A DNA stretch of 64,000 bases from Acorus gramineus (lineage: Eukaryota > Streptophyta > Magnoliopsida > Acorales > Acoraceae): contig CM060856.1 of NCBI GenBank assembly GCA_030737835.1, positions 6,371,442-6,435,441 of the forward strand. Reading direction: 5' to 3'. Made by a program: the position numbers and the translations under genes. The notes under the pieces are model-generated. The model saw nothing but the letters and a program-made list of their open reading frames with translations, was not told where the DNA came from and did not search any database. Of this stretch, positions 50,927 to 61,699 are shown piece by piece; position 1 is the first letter of the stretch, and the number at the start of each line of letters is the position of its first letter.

Positions 50927-53900
50927 TGAGTTTGGTTGAGCTTCTCACATTCAGTCCACGGAGCTCTGATTCCCATGTGAGTTCGGTTCGTGATGTTTGT
51001 GTTCTTTGATTGATACGTTCGATTCTTGGATACGCATGAAAATCGAACTTTTTTAGGCCGGAATCTGAGGTGCTTCGGCTAGTTGATGAAATCATGCCAC
51101 ATTTGTTCACTGTTTGTTCTAGTTATGAATAATTTTTTGTTTTTTTATCTGATATGTGTGTTTGTGTGTGTGTGTGTGTTAACTGCTTATACATTGGAAA
51201 AGTGGAATTGAAGAGGTAGAGCTCATGCTCTATATGGCTAACAAACAACTGAACAAGATGGATTAATATGAAATGTAGCTTTCAAGGTTATATTTGTTTT
51301 TGCTATTTTGAAATCCTTTTTGAAGCATACATTCCAAGTATACGAGGTGTGTTTGAAATCCTTTTTTTATTTTCCTACTAAAGTTTTTAGCTTATTTGAT
51401 TATTCGTTTCTCTTGACATTTTTACAGATCCAAAGCAACCAGTCCGAAGAAGAGTCCCTGATCCATTGACCCAAAATTTGATCATTTTGATGACCCGATT
51501 TTATTTTTGGCCAGTGAAAAAAAAGGCACATCATCCTATCCAGGTATTGGGTTTTCTTTTTATTATTGGTCTGCATCAGCTTGGGTCACTAAAGTGGTCA
51601 TGATTATAGTTATTGGATCTTTCCCCCTGAAGAAGTATTGAGTATATCCCAATGTTGTGTTTGCTGTGTTTGGGGTGTCATGTGACAGATGATCAGTTCG
51701 GTCAGTTATAGCTTATCATATTACATGGAAAGACACATTATATCTGAAACTTTGATTATATTTACCGAACTGTGTTATTCATTGCTGTCTCTCAGTTGGA
51801 ATGCAAGCTCAAAAGGAGGCTTTCCCTACCATGCAATGCAAGGACAAGTTTCTACTGAAGTGTTATAATAGATTTTGGTGCACCTCCAAAAAGTATAAAC
51901 CCTTGGTTCACACTTTTCTTTTCTTTTTCTTGCCATTCTAATCATTGCGATATTTGTTGCATTGCATGGTCATGGACTCATGATTGTTGTTGTTAGACCC
52001 CAACCCAAACCACACACCCCCCCATCCAAAAAAAAAAAAGAGTTTTGCGTGCATACTAACACTTGGGTTGTCATGCCCGGTTTTCATGTCGCAGGTGATC
52101 TGTTGTCTTTGATTGTATGTCTCGGACTTTTTTCTTAGTTGCTCTCTCAATTAAATACAAGCTCCATTCCATCATGCAATGCAAGGACAAGTTTTTACTT
52201 GAGTATTGTAACAGATTTTGGTCCAAACACAAAAGGCATAACTCCGGGATTGGTGGGCTCACAACTTTACTTGTTTTTCTCGTCATTCTAATAGTTGCAA
52301 TATTTGTTGAATGGGAGTATGGGACATGTGTGATGTGATATAGATGCAGTTCAATGGAGTCCTCTGGAAAGGTTGTTGAAGAAGTTTGCAATTCATATTT
52401 GTTAATGCTAATCCCCTGTCTCCAGTTCCTGAAGAATCAATCAGGATGATCTTTCCAATATCATGACAACGGAAATGAACATACATATTTATGGATGCTG
52501 TAAGCACTTTCCTCCCCTGATTTTAGTCCAATTTGATGCAAGCTCCTATTTTATTTTGGACAACTGCCCTCCATTTTTCTGTTTCCTTTTGAGGTTTCTG
52601 CATCATAATAAACTTCATATTCAAAATCCTCAGGTATGGATATCTTTTGTTTAACCCAAAGAGAAGCCTTCGGAGGTATATCTGAATGTCCCCCTTTTTA
52701 AGAAAAATTAATGCCAATTGATGAGAAAATTTTGCTGCATTATTTCATGCTTTGTTTTCAGGGTAACTCTATTTTTGCAAATTATCGCTAGTGAGATATT
52801 TGCATGACGTTTTATTCAAGATCTGTCAGGTAATTGAATGCAGTTTTATACAAGTTTGATGTTCAACTAACAGCAGTCAGAAATTCCATAATAAATCTAC
52901 CAAAAATGAAAAGAGAGACTCAGTAGCAATGCACATGGTGAATTAGCGAGCTGTAAAAGGATAAACCATAGCCCAGAGAAATAGAGAATGATAACAACAA
53001 GCCATTTTTTTTATGGTCAGAAAACTAACAAAAATCAGCCTTAATTTGAAGACTCCTTTGTAAGCCTAGCAACAAGCTTACATAAAAAAAAAAGCCTAGC
53101 AACAAGCAGACGATAAGGGAACTTGGAGTCCAGGTGATGAGGAATGCAGTGGCTGAGGCCACTTCAATGCCGGGGTAAAGTCTCAATATGAGTGAATCAT
53201 AATTAAAACCCAAGGAGAGATGGACACATCTCTTCATAGTATAACTGAAGTATTCATTTGCAAAGAATTGCATTTTATAAGATTTATCAATTCAATACCT
53301 GGCAGATATGGGGACCTGCTCTGCTATTACTCCACCATTTCATTTTCCTTCTGTTTCATTTCACTCAAAATTAATAATTCAGATGAGTCCATGACCCACA
53401 TAGAGCTAGTGACAGAATGATAGATAACCGCATTAAATGAGATAGTTAACCTAGCGGAGATTTCTTTCTTAAGGATGTACTCACATGTAAGGGATATGGG
53501 AATAACGGGGAAATTTCACATCAGAGAAACTGTGGAATATCTATTTTGAGAATAAAAAGCATCAATTTTAAATATAAATGATTAATATATAAATATGGGG
53601 GGATGCTAATGATTTGTGAATAATATATTATGATGTAGTTTGAGTGTGATCCATAGAAAAGAGTTTAATTTGTGAAGTTTATAAATTGTGTGATTAATTC
53701 GGCAAGTAGTGCCCTCTACTACTCCCAAGATGTGAGCGGGTTTGATCGGGTTTGATTTTATTTATCTTTATTTGTAATAATCTACTTGTTTCCCAATTTA
53801 ATGAATCGTGGTAGCTAGCGTACATTTATCACAAAAAAAAGGTATTACTCTCCATGAATAATGCATGCATTTCACAAGTATCTTTAAAAAATAAGCAGAA

Positions 53901-54575
53901 TCTTGTGACCATGCTTCAGAGAAGGCTTGAACAAAAATTATAAGCACCTAGCAAATAATTAGATAGCTTGTGGCCACATATACAATGGCTGAGTATATTG
54001 TGAACCTTAAAATATATTTTTACTGAGAAATGCCAGTACCAAGGAAATAAATTCTAGATAAGAATAAGTTAAAGTTATCGCTAGGTATAAAAGTATTGAA
54101 GTATAGTTACTGCAAAGCAGAAAGCATCTGGATTCCAGACAAGAAAAGTTGTATTGGACATTAGGTCATAGGTGTGACATCATGTGCATCTAAATGAATC
54201 CCTTCAGGGAGAGGTGTGAAGTTAAGCGAAATGTATCAGTTTATTTTCTTCTGAATTCTTTACAATCAAATGAGTGGTCCAGTTGATTCACATAACTATT
54301 CCAGCATATCCATTAGAAATGTTGTGTGTGTCAAAATGTCAACCAACTGAAGATAAGTATGGAATAATCACCATGTCAATGTTCTGATTTTAGATTTACT
54401 TGGGCTACTCAACTTCTAAGAATGCTTTGACTGTTGCTGAATATTCATATCTTTATATGTTAATACTAGTGTAGTTAGTTACTATTATATCCTTTCTCAG
54501 TAAATGTATATAATTTTCAAACTGGCCAAGGAGAAAGAATCTTCCATTCAACTAAATCAGAAACTTATCGAAGAA
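50927..54575 (+). pseudogene. Decayed VAP27-like (VAMP-associated protein) gene remnants
   Basis: Scattered plus-strand exons resemble plant VAP27, an ER membrane protein whose MSP domain binds FFAT-motif partners. They are: a first-exon-like MSLVELLTFSPRSSDSH at 50927-50977 followed by GTGAGTTC; MQAQKEAFPTMQCKDKFLL at about 51803-51860 behind a CTCTCAG acceptor; a second copy, SIMQCKDKFLLEYCNRFW, near 52170-52225; and a coiled-coil exon FKLAKEKESSIQLNQKLIEEL at about 54517-54580 ending at GTATGC. The bulk of the MSP domain and the C-terminal membrane anchor are not found, so the gene looks incomplete. It could instead be a diverged gene with exons I missed. Confidence 0.5.
51670..52345 (+). 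repeat. Tandem duplication carrying the VAP27-like exon
   Basis: About 51678-51985 and 52084-52345 are related: both have GTCATGT...CAGRTGATC, CAATGCAAGGACAAGTTT.TACT, AACAGATTTTGG-type and CATTCTAAT.ATTGC.ATATTTGTTG. The second copy keeps a longer open frame with a hydrophobic stretch (TTLLVFLVILIVAIFVEW). Confidence 0.6.
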
Positions 54576-55930
54576 CTGGTATGCTGATCCTACATATTAT
54601 TTTATTAGCTTTTGTCAACCAAAATATCCTGTTCATGAATTTACAAAAGCAACTTGGTGTAGATTGCATGTATAATGAAAAATTAGATATCTATTTTCAT
54701 GATTCAGACAAAGGTAGCAAGTCATATCTATTATCATTGTGTGTATCAGTGTGATAAAATTTATGTGTCTGATTAAACCTATAATGAGATGTCCTAAACA
54801 GTCCTTTGGATCCCTGCTAAACAATGAAGCTTAAAAAATCATTAGTGGTTGCATAGAGCTATTCTTAAGACGTAACTGCAAGGAACTATTATGGGAGGTA
54901 CTGCCGTCACTTTTATTTAATGAATACAGGTTTTACAATAAGTTGCCTCAACCATTTGAACTATCAGTAGACATAATAAACTGCCTAATCCCTGAGGGAT
55001 AAATAAAGTCATTAAATTGTTGGAGTTAAATGTTAGTCCAAAAGATGAGTCTTATATTTTAATTAGTCTTATGTTAGATGATTTGGTGGGAAAAAGGAAC
55101 TCTGTCTTTAAGCTTGTCTCAGAAAGCCCATGTTCCAACAATTTTATACACATCAGCTTCATAACTCCTCTTTGGTCAAAATTGCCTGATTTTTGTTTAC
55201 TGTTTCCATACTTGGTATTATTTTTGTTAAGCTTTGATCATGATCAATATGCATTGGTAAGATTTCAGCATAAATATGTAAACCTCTGTGCAGCCATTAC
55301 CCCATTTGTATATTACTCCATGAGTAAGATTTTGTTGCAACGCTGGCATGAGCTTCCACATAAAGCTGTCATGCTTCTCTGTGGTAGATGATGAAATCTA
55401 ATATTCATTCTTCTTGTTCATCTCAGGCCAGAACAATACAATAATAATTCTTTGTATGCTAGGTACCTTATATATGCTATATATAAATATCTCACTACAC
55501 AGATATTACTTATCAATATATCTCTAATATACAATTGAGCAGGATCTGCTCAGAAAAGAAATCAGAGGAAATCATGGCAGTTGCTTCACAATCATGCTTG
55601 CGACATTGTTCTGTCCATTTGGAATCCTAGTTTAGTTTATAACCATTAATGTAACTTATCATGTGATCATATCCAATCTAATTTGTGTGTTTTTGGTATA
55701 CAATTCATTGATTCAATTTTGGATTCTTTATTTTTATATTTCTTCAAGAATACATGTTTGCATTTGATGAATGAATTGTCTTGTTACAACACATCTGAAT
55801 GCCACATAGTTTGATTGCGCAGCACAAATCATAGTGTGGCAGTTACTATTACTATATAACACACAGCATCTGAAACATCAATGAAATATAAATCCTTGAT
55901 AGTCTAATTCCACTTAACAATGAAAAACAG
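52350..55930. other. Mostly non-coding DNA
   Basis: Apart from the coiled-coil exon at about 54520-54580 nothing protein-like is seen. A direct repeat AAGCCTAGCAACAAGC occurs at 53061 and 53092. The 124-codon frame at 55017-55391 has low-complexity hydrophobic composition and no recognised motif. Confidence 0.4.
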
Positions 55931-55932
55931 AA

Positions 55933-56538
55933 TCATGTAGGCACAACAACAAACTTGTCATACCCATCATGAGGAACACAATTAAGTTTTACAATCACCA
56001 ACACAATCAAAGCCACAGCCACCATGACAACAACAGCACCCACACCACTTCCCCTCCAGTGATCCACCCATTGCCACCACCGCGGCCTCCTCTCCCCCAC
56101 CTTGACTTCCTCAACCACCTTTCCTTCTTCTGCCACCAGAGGAACGAAACCCTCCAGGATCTCTCCCTCCGACCCAGCAGAACCCCCATGGTCATCCTCC
56201 CCTTTGAAGCACGAAGAAGTGCATGAACAGTTGGACAGCGCATCGACATCATGGACGAGGGTCCCATGATCGCACCACTCATAGAATCTCTGCTCGAGAG
56301 CAGAGAACCTGTCATTGACGTGGCGCAGGCGCTGCGGCGTCTCTGGGTGGGTCTCCTTCTCTGCGGAGAGGAGGTGTTTGATGAACTTGAGCCTCTGGTT
56401 GATGTCGATGATGGTCTTCGAATCCTCACTGACCGTCTCCACCAACGACCGGACGAACAGCTCCTCGAACCTCCCCTCCAGTTCTTCCATGTTCTTCTGC
56501 AACACATTGTAAGTGACCTTCATTTCCTCTCTCTCCAT
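55933..56538 (-). CDS. Small plant protein of unknown function, coiled-coil with C-terminal membrane anchor
   Basis: An intronless 201-aa frame. The first ATG in frame is at 56536-56538 (further upstream the open frame begins with GTG, not usable); a second ATG five codons on is also possible. Residues 6-86 are strongly helical and charged: LQKNMEELEGRFEELF, DINQRLKFIKHLLSAEKETHPETPQRLRHV and NDRFSALEQRFYEW, like a coiled-coil. A Cys/Ser-rich link (SNCSCTSSCF) and acidic region follow. A hydrophobic segment at about 164-186 (VGAVVVMVAVALIVLVIVKL) near the C terminus suggests a tail-anchored membrane protein. Similar uncharacterised proteins exist in plants, but I cannot name a function. It starts only about 200 bases beyond the stop of the NPF gene on the same strand. 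Long open frames in other registers are GC-driven shadows. Confidence 0.75.
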   Translation of the reverse strand: MEREEMKVTYNVLQKNMEELEGRFEELFVRSLVETVSEDSKTIIDINQRLKFIKHLLSAEKETHPETPQRLRHVNDRFSALEQRFYEWCDHGTLVHDVDALSNCSCTSSCFKGEDDHGGSAGSEGEILEGFVPLVAEEGKVVEEVKVGERRPRWWQWVDHWRGSGVGAVVVMVAVALIVLVIVKLNCVPHDGYDKFVVVPT

Positions 56539-56739
56539 CACTCTCACTCTCACTCTCTTGCGCACACAAATCTTCTTTGAATTTGATATTATTGACGGTT
56601 ATGAAATCTTTGAAAGGATGCATTGCCGTTTCAGAATCTCATATTAACTACTCCCTCTTTTTTTTTCAAATTTAAAAAAAAAACAGGGGAAACAAAACAA
56701 TATTACATCATGAAAGCAGCTGTTACTTTTACTACATTT

Positions 56740-59700
56740 TCATGCATGACAACAGGTCTCCTCCAACTCCAGTGCCCCACCCTCCTCACCCATCCTGGAC
56801 TCTTTGTAGACGTACCACCTCGCACAGGCCAAGTAAACGCCGAAGTTGATAGCGCTGAGCCCCGCAAGCAACCAATAGAAGTTGTACAACCTCCCCTTAT
56901 TAAGGTCATCGGCGAGCCAACCCCCCGGACCCGTCCCAGTGAGCCTGTGCACCACCTCCACCAATGCGGAGCTGATGAAGAACCCGAGCGAGAGCGTGCT
57001 CAAGAACAAGCCCGTGCTCATGGTCTTCATCCCATTGGGGCACTCCCTCAGGAAGAAGTCAAGCTGCCCAGTGTACGCAAATGCCTCGCCTGCCCCGACA
57101 AGGAAGAACTGCGGCACGAGCCAGAACACTCTGAGAGAGGGCGCATTGGATGACTCATTGGCGCGGCGGAGGCGCTTGATCTCGGTGAGGGCGGCGGCGG
57201 CCATGGCAAGGGTGGAAAGGACGAGACCGACAGCGATGCGTTGGAGTGGGGTGAGGCCGTGGCGGAGGCCGGTGAGGGGGCGGGAGAGGGGGACAACGAC
57301 GCGGTCGTAGAAGGGGACGGTGAGGAGGATGGAGGCGACGAAGAAGACGGTGAGGGAGGCGGGGGGGATGGAGAAGGAGGAGGTGATGCGGCGGTCCATG
57401 GTGGTGGCCTGGCTGACTGAGAAGGTGGTCATCTGGGCGTAGACCGTCCAGAATATGATGGTGGTGGCCCATATGGGGACCATGCGGAGCACCATCTTTA
57501 CTTCTTCTACGTCCGTTAGTGTTGACACGGTCCACCGGTTCGACGGGTCTGGGACCCTGATCGCCGCCCGGTCCAAGAACCTGGGAAGACAAGAGAGAGA
57601 GAGGTGGGTGAGGGGGTGCGGTACAATTAGCGGTCATAACATCACGAACGCAGTATATGAAATCGTCTAATACAATGAAAAACATAAAATATACGTAGTG
57701 AATTCATGGATTGCGGTTGGTTAAAGGCTTTAGGTATGGGACCGGGAAGCTGAAGTTAACGTTTACGAAACACCTCATTCCGATTGCCTCAGTTAAATAC
57801 ATAAAATATATTTCATTAACTAAATATATGTATATTAAAAAAGTAAATTGTGTGGACCGATATGAGAAAGGTCAGGTGGTACAAGATTTGATCATTGATC
57901 ATCTTTTATGGAGAGAGGATTGTAAATCTTAAGGTTTAGTCTGGCATGAGGATAAGAGGTTTGGGTAAGAAAAAATTGAATTAAATCACTTGTTATCCCA
58001 TATGGTATTAAAAAAGAGGGGGGATAAAGTATAGATAATTGTTCACATTTTGAGATAAAAATGAGGATAGTTTGTTTTAGGTAAAAGGTGGAACAAACTT
58101 TATCTTAATTTTTTATCTCTATTTTGTAAAATTGAGATAACTTTTATGACTACCTTTCTAAACAAAAAACAAAAAAAGAAAAAATGTGTTTCACTAAACA
58201 ATATTAATGCCTCATTAATAGAGGGTAGATTTGGTATTTTTTAAAAAAATTTGAAATTATTTCATATTTGATTCAAATGCAAGAATGAGAATAAGAACAC
58301 AAAAAATGAAGATAATAAAAAAATATTAACAAATGTAATTCTAAATAAAAATAGTGAATTTTTTATCCTCATAAATTAAATTAATTTATCTTAAAAATTT
58401 ATTCATTTATCAAACTAGGCCTAAGTGTCAAACTTAATGATAAAATCTTTATTATTATTATTATTTTTCATACGTGAGCAAAAAATAGCTTATTCTGATT
58501 GTATGGTTATTTAGGATAAATAACCTAATTCATAAACTGGGTTACAGTCCAATCCAAGATTTAATAAGTGTAGGATTCCGAATCCATATGAATCCATAAT
58601 CTTATCCGTTAAGAATTTAAAAAAAAAAAAACTTAACTGTGATTTATCAGAGATAGATGTATTCATTTGGAATAAAAAATGAGATTTCTACGAAAATATA
58701 TTTTAATATTATAAAAAAAATCATAGGAATTTCTGTTCATGGGTTGTCTAGTTTTGTTTGTTTCAGGAGACTAGGACATGATTGAGCACAAGTTGTTGGA
58801 AAGTCGTTCTGTCTTTAAGGACACACGATTGGTTAGGTGTCGGGAGAGTGGACCCCTTTCCATCTCAGCCGTTCAATCAAGAAATCAACGGTGATCGTGA
58901 GAGGTCGGTGGACCTTAATTCGGATTCTAAATCGGTTTTTTAGATCCGTTGATATATGGGTCTTGGGATTTGTTCTGATTTTTTTTTTTTTTTTAACATA
59001 AAAGCAGAGACCACAGAAAAGGAGGCTTGATATTTGTTTAAAAAAGTTTAAAATATCAAAAAACCATCAAATGTTTTGTAATACCAGCAGTCATTATAAA
59101 AATCTACCAAAAGCATCTTTTTAATAATTTTGTAATTAAAAGTGAGACGTTATCTCATCTAGTACCTTCGTTTTTTATGACATCCGCACTCAATCAACAA
59201 ACGTTAACAAAACAAAAATTATTTGGGGAATCCTAATTTTTAAATATTTTTAGGTTTTGGGATTGTTATAAACAGCTTATTTTGTACAATGTTTAAAACA
59301 TAAATTCTCTAAAATTTAAGACTACTAGTGAAATTTTCTGAAATGTTACGTTACTAAGTAATTAGAAATGCAAAAGAGTAAGACATTTTTCTCAAATAAA
59401 AATAATTTTTGCCATTGTAACGTGCAAAACATTAAAAAAGTTTCAATATTTTGACATTGAGAGTTTGAGACATTGAAACTGAGTGCAGTTATAATCAATT
59501 TATTATACAACCTTGTATGTCTCATTAGACACACTATAATAACTATAATGAAATATAAACACTGTTAGAAATTTTTATATGTTTCACAAATGAGTTCACA
59601 TAATTAATATATACATATATATATATATATAAACATATATCTTATTAAATAAATTATATTATTCTTAAAAAAAATACAAATTGCATTCAATTTCAAAAAT

Positions 59701-61553
59701 GAGGTTGAGCCTAACATATTCCTTCCTTATTTATTTAATGTTACGAGACAATCAAAGAAGATATTTTATATTTTCTTAGGAAATAAATTCAAATACCCCT
59801 TATAAACTGTCTGAAATCCATGTAACCTATGAAATTTTCAGAAGTCCATATAATCCTTTTAAAAAACCTATATAAATCCAAATAACCCCCTTAGTTAAAC
59901 TTCTGTTGACATATGAGAAATATTCAACGAAAATTCCGTTAGATTAACCCTAGCTGAAAACACAGTACATAAAAAAACCCTTACAGTTTGTTAAAAATGT
60001 AAAGAAACGTCTATAAATAATGATTTTACTCATAAAACCCCATCTGAAGGTGTAGAATTATCATTTATAGATTTTTAACACATTGTATGAAGGTTTTAGA
60101 TTACTATTTTTTAAATCAGACGTAACCAAACAGAATATTCATCATCCATCAAAAGAAATTTAACTCAAGAGTCTATTTGGATTTATATAAATGTTTTCAA
60201 GGAATTATTATGGATTTTTTTGGACAGTTCGTATTTTTTTTTTATTGTTTTTTTTTTTTTCGAATATATTTGATTTGGGTATTTCATTTCATATTTTCCA
60301 TTAATCTAACCTTGAAAAATCATAACAAGCCAAGTCAGTTACCAACAGTTAAGAAACGCAGATCAATTACCTGAACTGCTTAGTGTGCGATAACCTCTGC
60401 TTCCTTCCCTTCTTCGTCCCTCCTCCGTCACCTCCCCCCTCCGCCTCATCCAGATCATGCAACCTCCACGGCTCCGACGGCATATCGACCCCCCTCTTCT
60501 TCCAAGCCGCGAAAACCACGGCCGCGATCTGCGTCAACGGACTCCCCACGAGCCTCTTGAACCTGTACCACCTGGTCCCGCCCAAGAACACCACGAGCCC
60601 GACCGATATTGATACCGCGCACACCCCGTACCCCCACCGTCTCCCTATGTGGTCTTGCACGTACACTAGCACCGTCACCGCCATCAGCGACCCGATGCTT
60701 ATGAAGAAGAAGAACCAGCTGAAGAACTTCACCATCTGCGTCTTCTCCGACGCCGTCGCCTCGTCGAACTGGTCCGACCCGAATCCGGACACGCTCGACT
60801 TCAGTCCGCCCGTGCCCAGGGCCGTCACGTACAGGGCCAGGTAGAGGATCGTCAGTTGGGCGCCGCTCGCTTCGACGCAGGGGGTTGCGGCGGCGCAGGG
60901 CGGCGGACGGAGGGAGGGGACCGCCGTCGATATGGTGAGGATGGTCACGCCCTGTGACAGAGTGGTTTTTTTTTTTTTGGTGAGACGGCGTAGTTTAGTG
61001 CGTTCAGTAGCGCTAACGTGCGCGGGTTTGGTGGGTTTTGGTGCTTACTGTGGCTTGTACGGCGGCGAAGATCGCGACGGTGAGGTATCTGGTGTGATTG
61101 ATTGAAAGCGATGTTACAATTACACACTGATGAGATCTAAAACTGACTGAATATGTGAAGAGGTATTTGATTGACAAACCTGCCAAGGAAGGTATCGGCA
61201 ATGAAACCGCCAAGGAGGCAGAGCATGAAGGAGGTGCCGAGGAAGTTGGTGACGGCGTTGGCGGAGACGGCATTGCCGAGGTGCATGGTGCCGGTGAGGT
61301 ACGTGACGAGGTTCACCGCTATTCCCAGTGTCGTCAGCCTCTCGTTCAATTCGACACCTTTTAATCAAGTCTTTATTGGTTCTCAATTGAAAAATTATAA
61401 ATATGACAGACTTTATTACACTGAGGACTGACAAGATCTAATGTGATTACCAAGAATTATAGCGGCGGCCTTCCAGCCTCCAGAGGTCGACCTATTGGCC
61501 GGCCTGCCCTTGTAGTCCCAGGCATCAGGCAACACCTTCCCTGGCCCTTCCAT
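56740..61553 (-). CDS. NRT1/PTR family transporter, NPF6 clade (NPF6.4/NRT1.3-like), 5 exons
   Basis: Exons: 61451-61553, 61180-61357, 61049-61088, 60371-60951, 56740-57580; 580 aa, all junctions GT/AG and in frame. It is a proton-coupled major-facilitator transporter of the plasma membrane (Arabidopsis NRT1.1 is 590 aa). Visible landmarks: DAWDYKGRPANRS; the proton-coupling ExxER motif as E37-L-N-E40-R41; GFIADTFLGRYLTVAIF with Thr97 at the position of NRT1.1 Thr101, the affinity-switch phosphosite; GSDQFDE; YTGQLDFFLRECP; and DDLNKGRLYNFYW. The nitrate-binding His356 of NRT1.1 is Tyr348 here (FWTVYAQMTTFSVSQ), as in the NPF6.4 branch, so anion preference may lean to chloride (family inference). 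Intron 4 (2790 bp) hosts two miniature elements. The TTG at 57574 is not a start. Confidence 0.94.
57933..58421. mobile_element. Tourist-like miniature element in NPF intron 4
   Basis: The left end is GGTTTAGTCTGGCATGAGGA. The reverse complement of the right end is GGCCTAGTTTGATAAATGAA. TAA flanks both sides (57930-57932 and 58422-58424). 489 bp, AT-rich, no coding. Confidence 0.6.
59779..60223. mobile_element. Mutator-like miniature element (copy 3), in NPF intron 4
   Basis: It shares the internal phrases CCAAATAACCCCCTTAGTTAAA, GTAACCAAACAGAATATTCATC and CTATAAATAATGATTTTACTC with the copies at 19107 and 50258. The ends are eroded, and no target duplication was found, so the limits are approximate. 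Confidence 0.5.
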
Positions 61554-61587
61554 GATCTAGCTCTTTGTAATATCTGTGAAGAAGAGT

Positions 61588-61615
61588 TGGTGTTGTTATT
61601 GTTGTTGTTGCTGTG
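61588..61615 (-). promoter_or_regulatory. CAA-rich 5' leader of the NPF gene
   Basis: The minus strand reads CAGCAACAACAACAATAACA, lying between the likely start site and the ATG. Unstructured CAA-rich leaders tend to favour efficient translation; this role is inferred. Confidence 0.4.
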
Positions 61616-61642
61616 GTTCATTTAAGAGGAGTTAGGCTTGGC

Positions 61643-61653
61643 TTTTTATATAT
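61643..61653 (-). promoter_or_regulatory. TATA box of the NPF transporter gene
   Basis: The minus strand reads TATATAAAAAG, about 90-100 bases upstream of the ATG at 61553. The expected leader is about 60-65 nt. Confidence 0.6.
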
Positions 61654-61699
61654 GTAGAGTTAAGAAAGGGTGGGTGCATTATTGAATCAGAAGGGTTAA

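Noticed and set aside
56007..56507. 166-codon minus-strand frame
   Set aside because: Shadow of the 201-aa gene in another register; Ser/Arg/Trp-rich and without recognisable structure.
57155..57685. 176-codon minus-strand frame rich in His/Pro/Arg
   Set aside because: Alternate frame over NPF exon 5; composition is a by-product of high GC.
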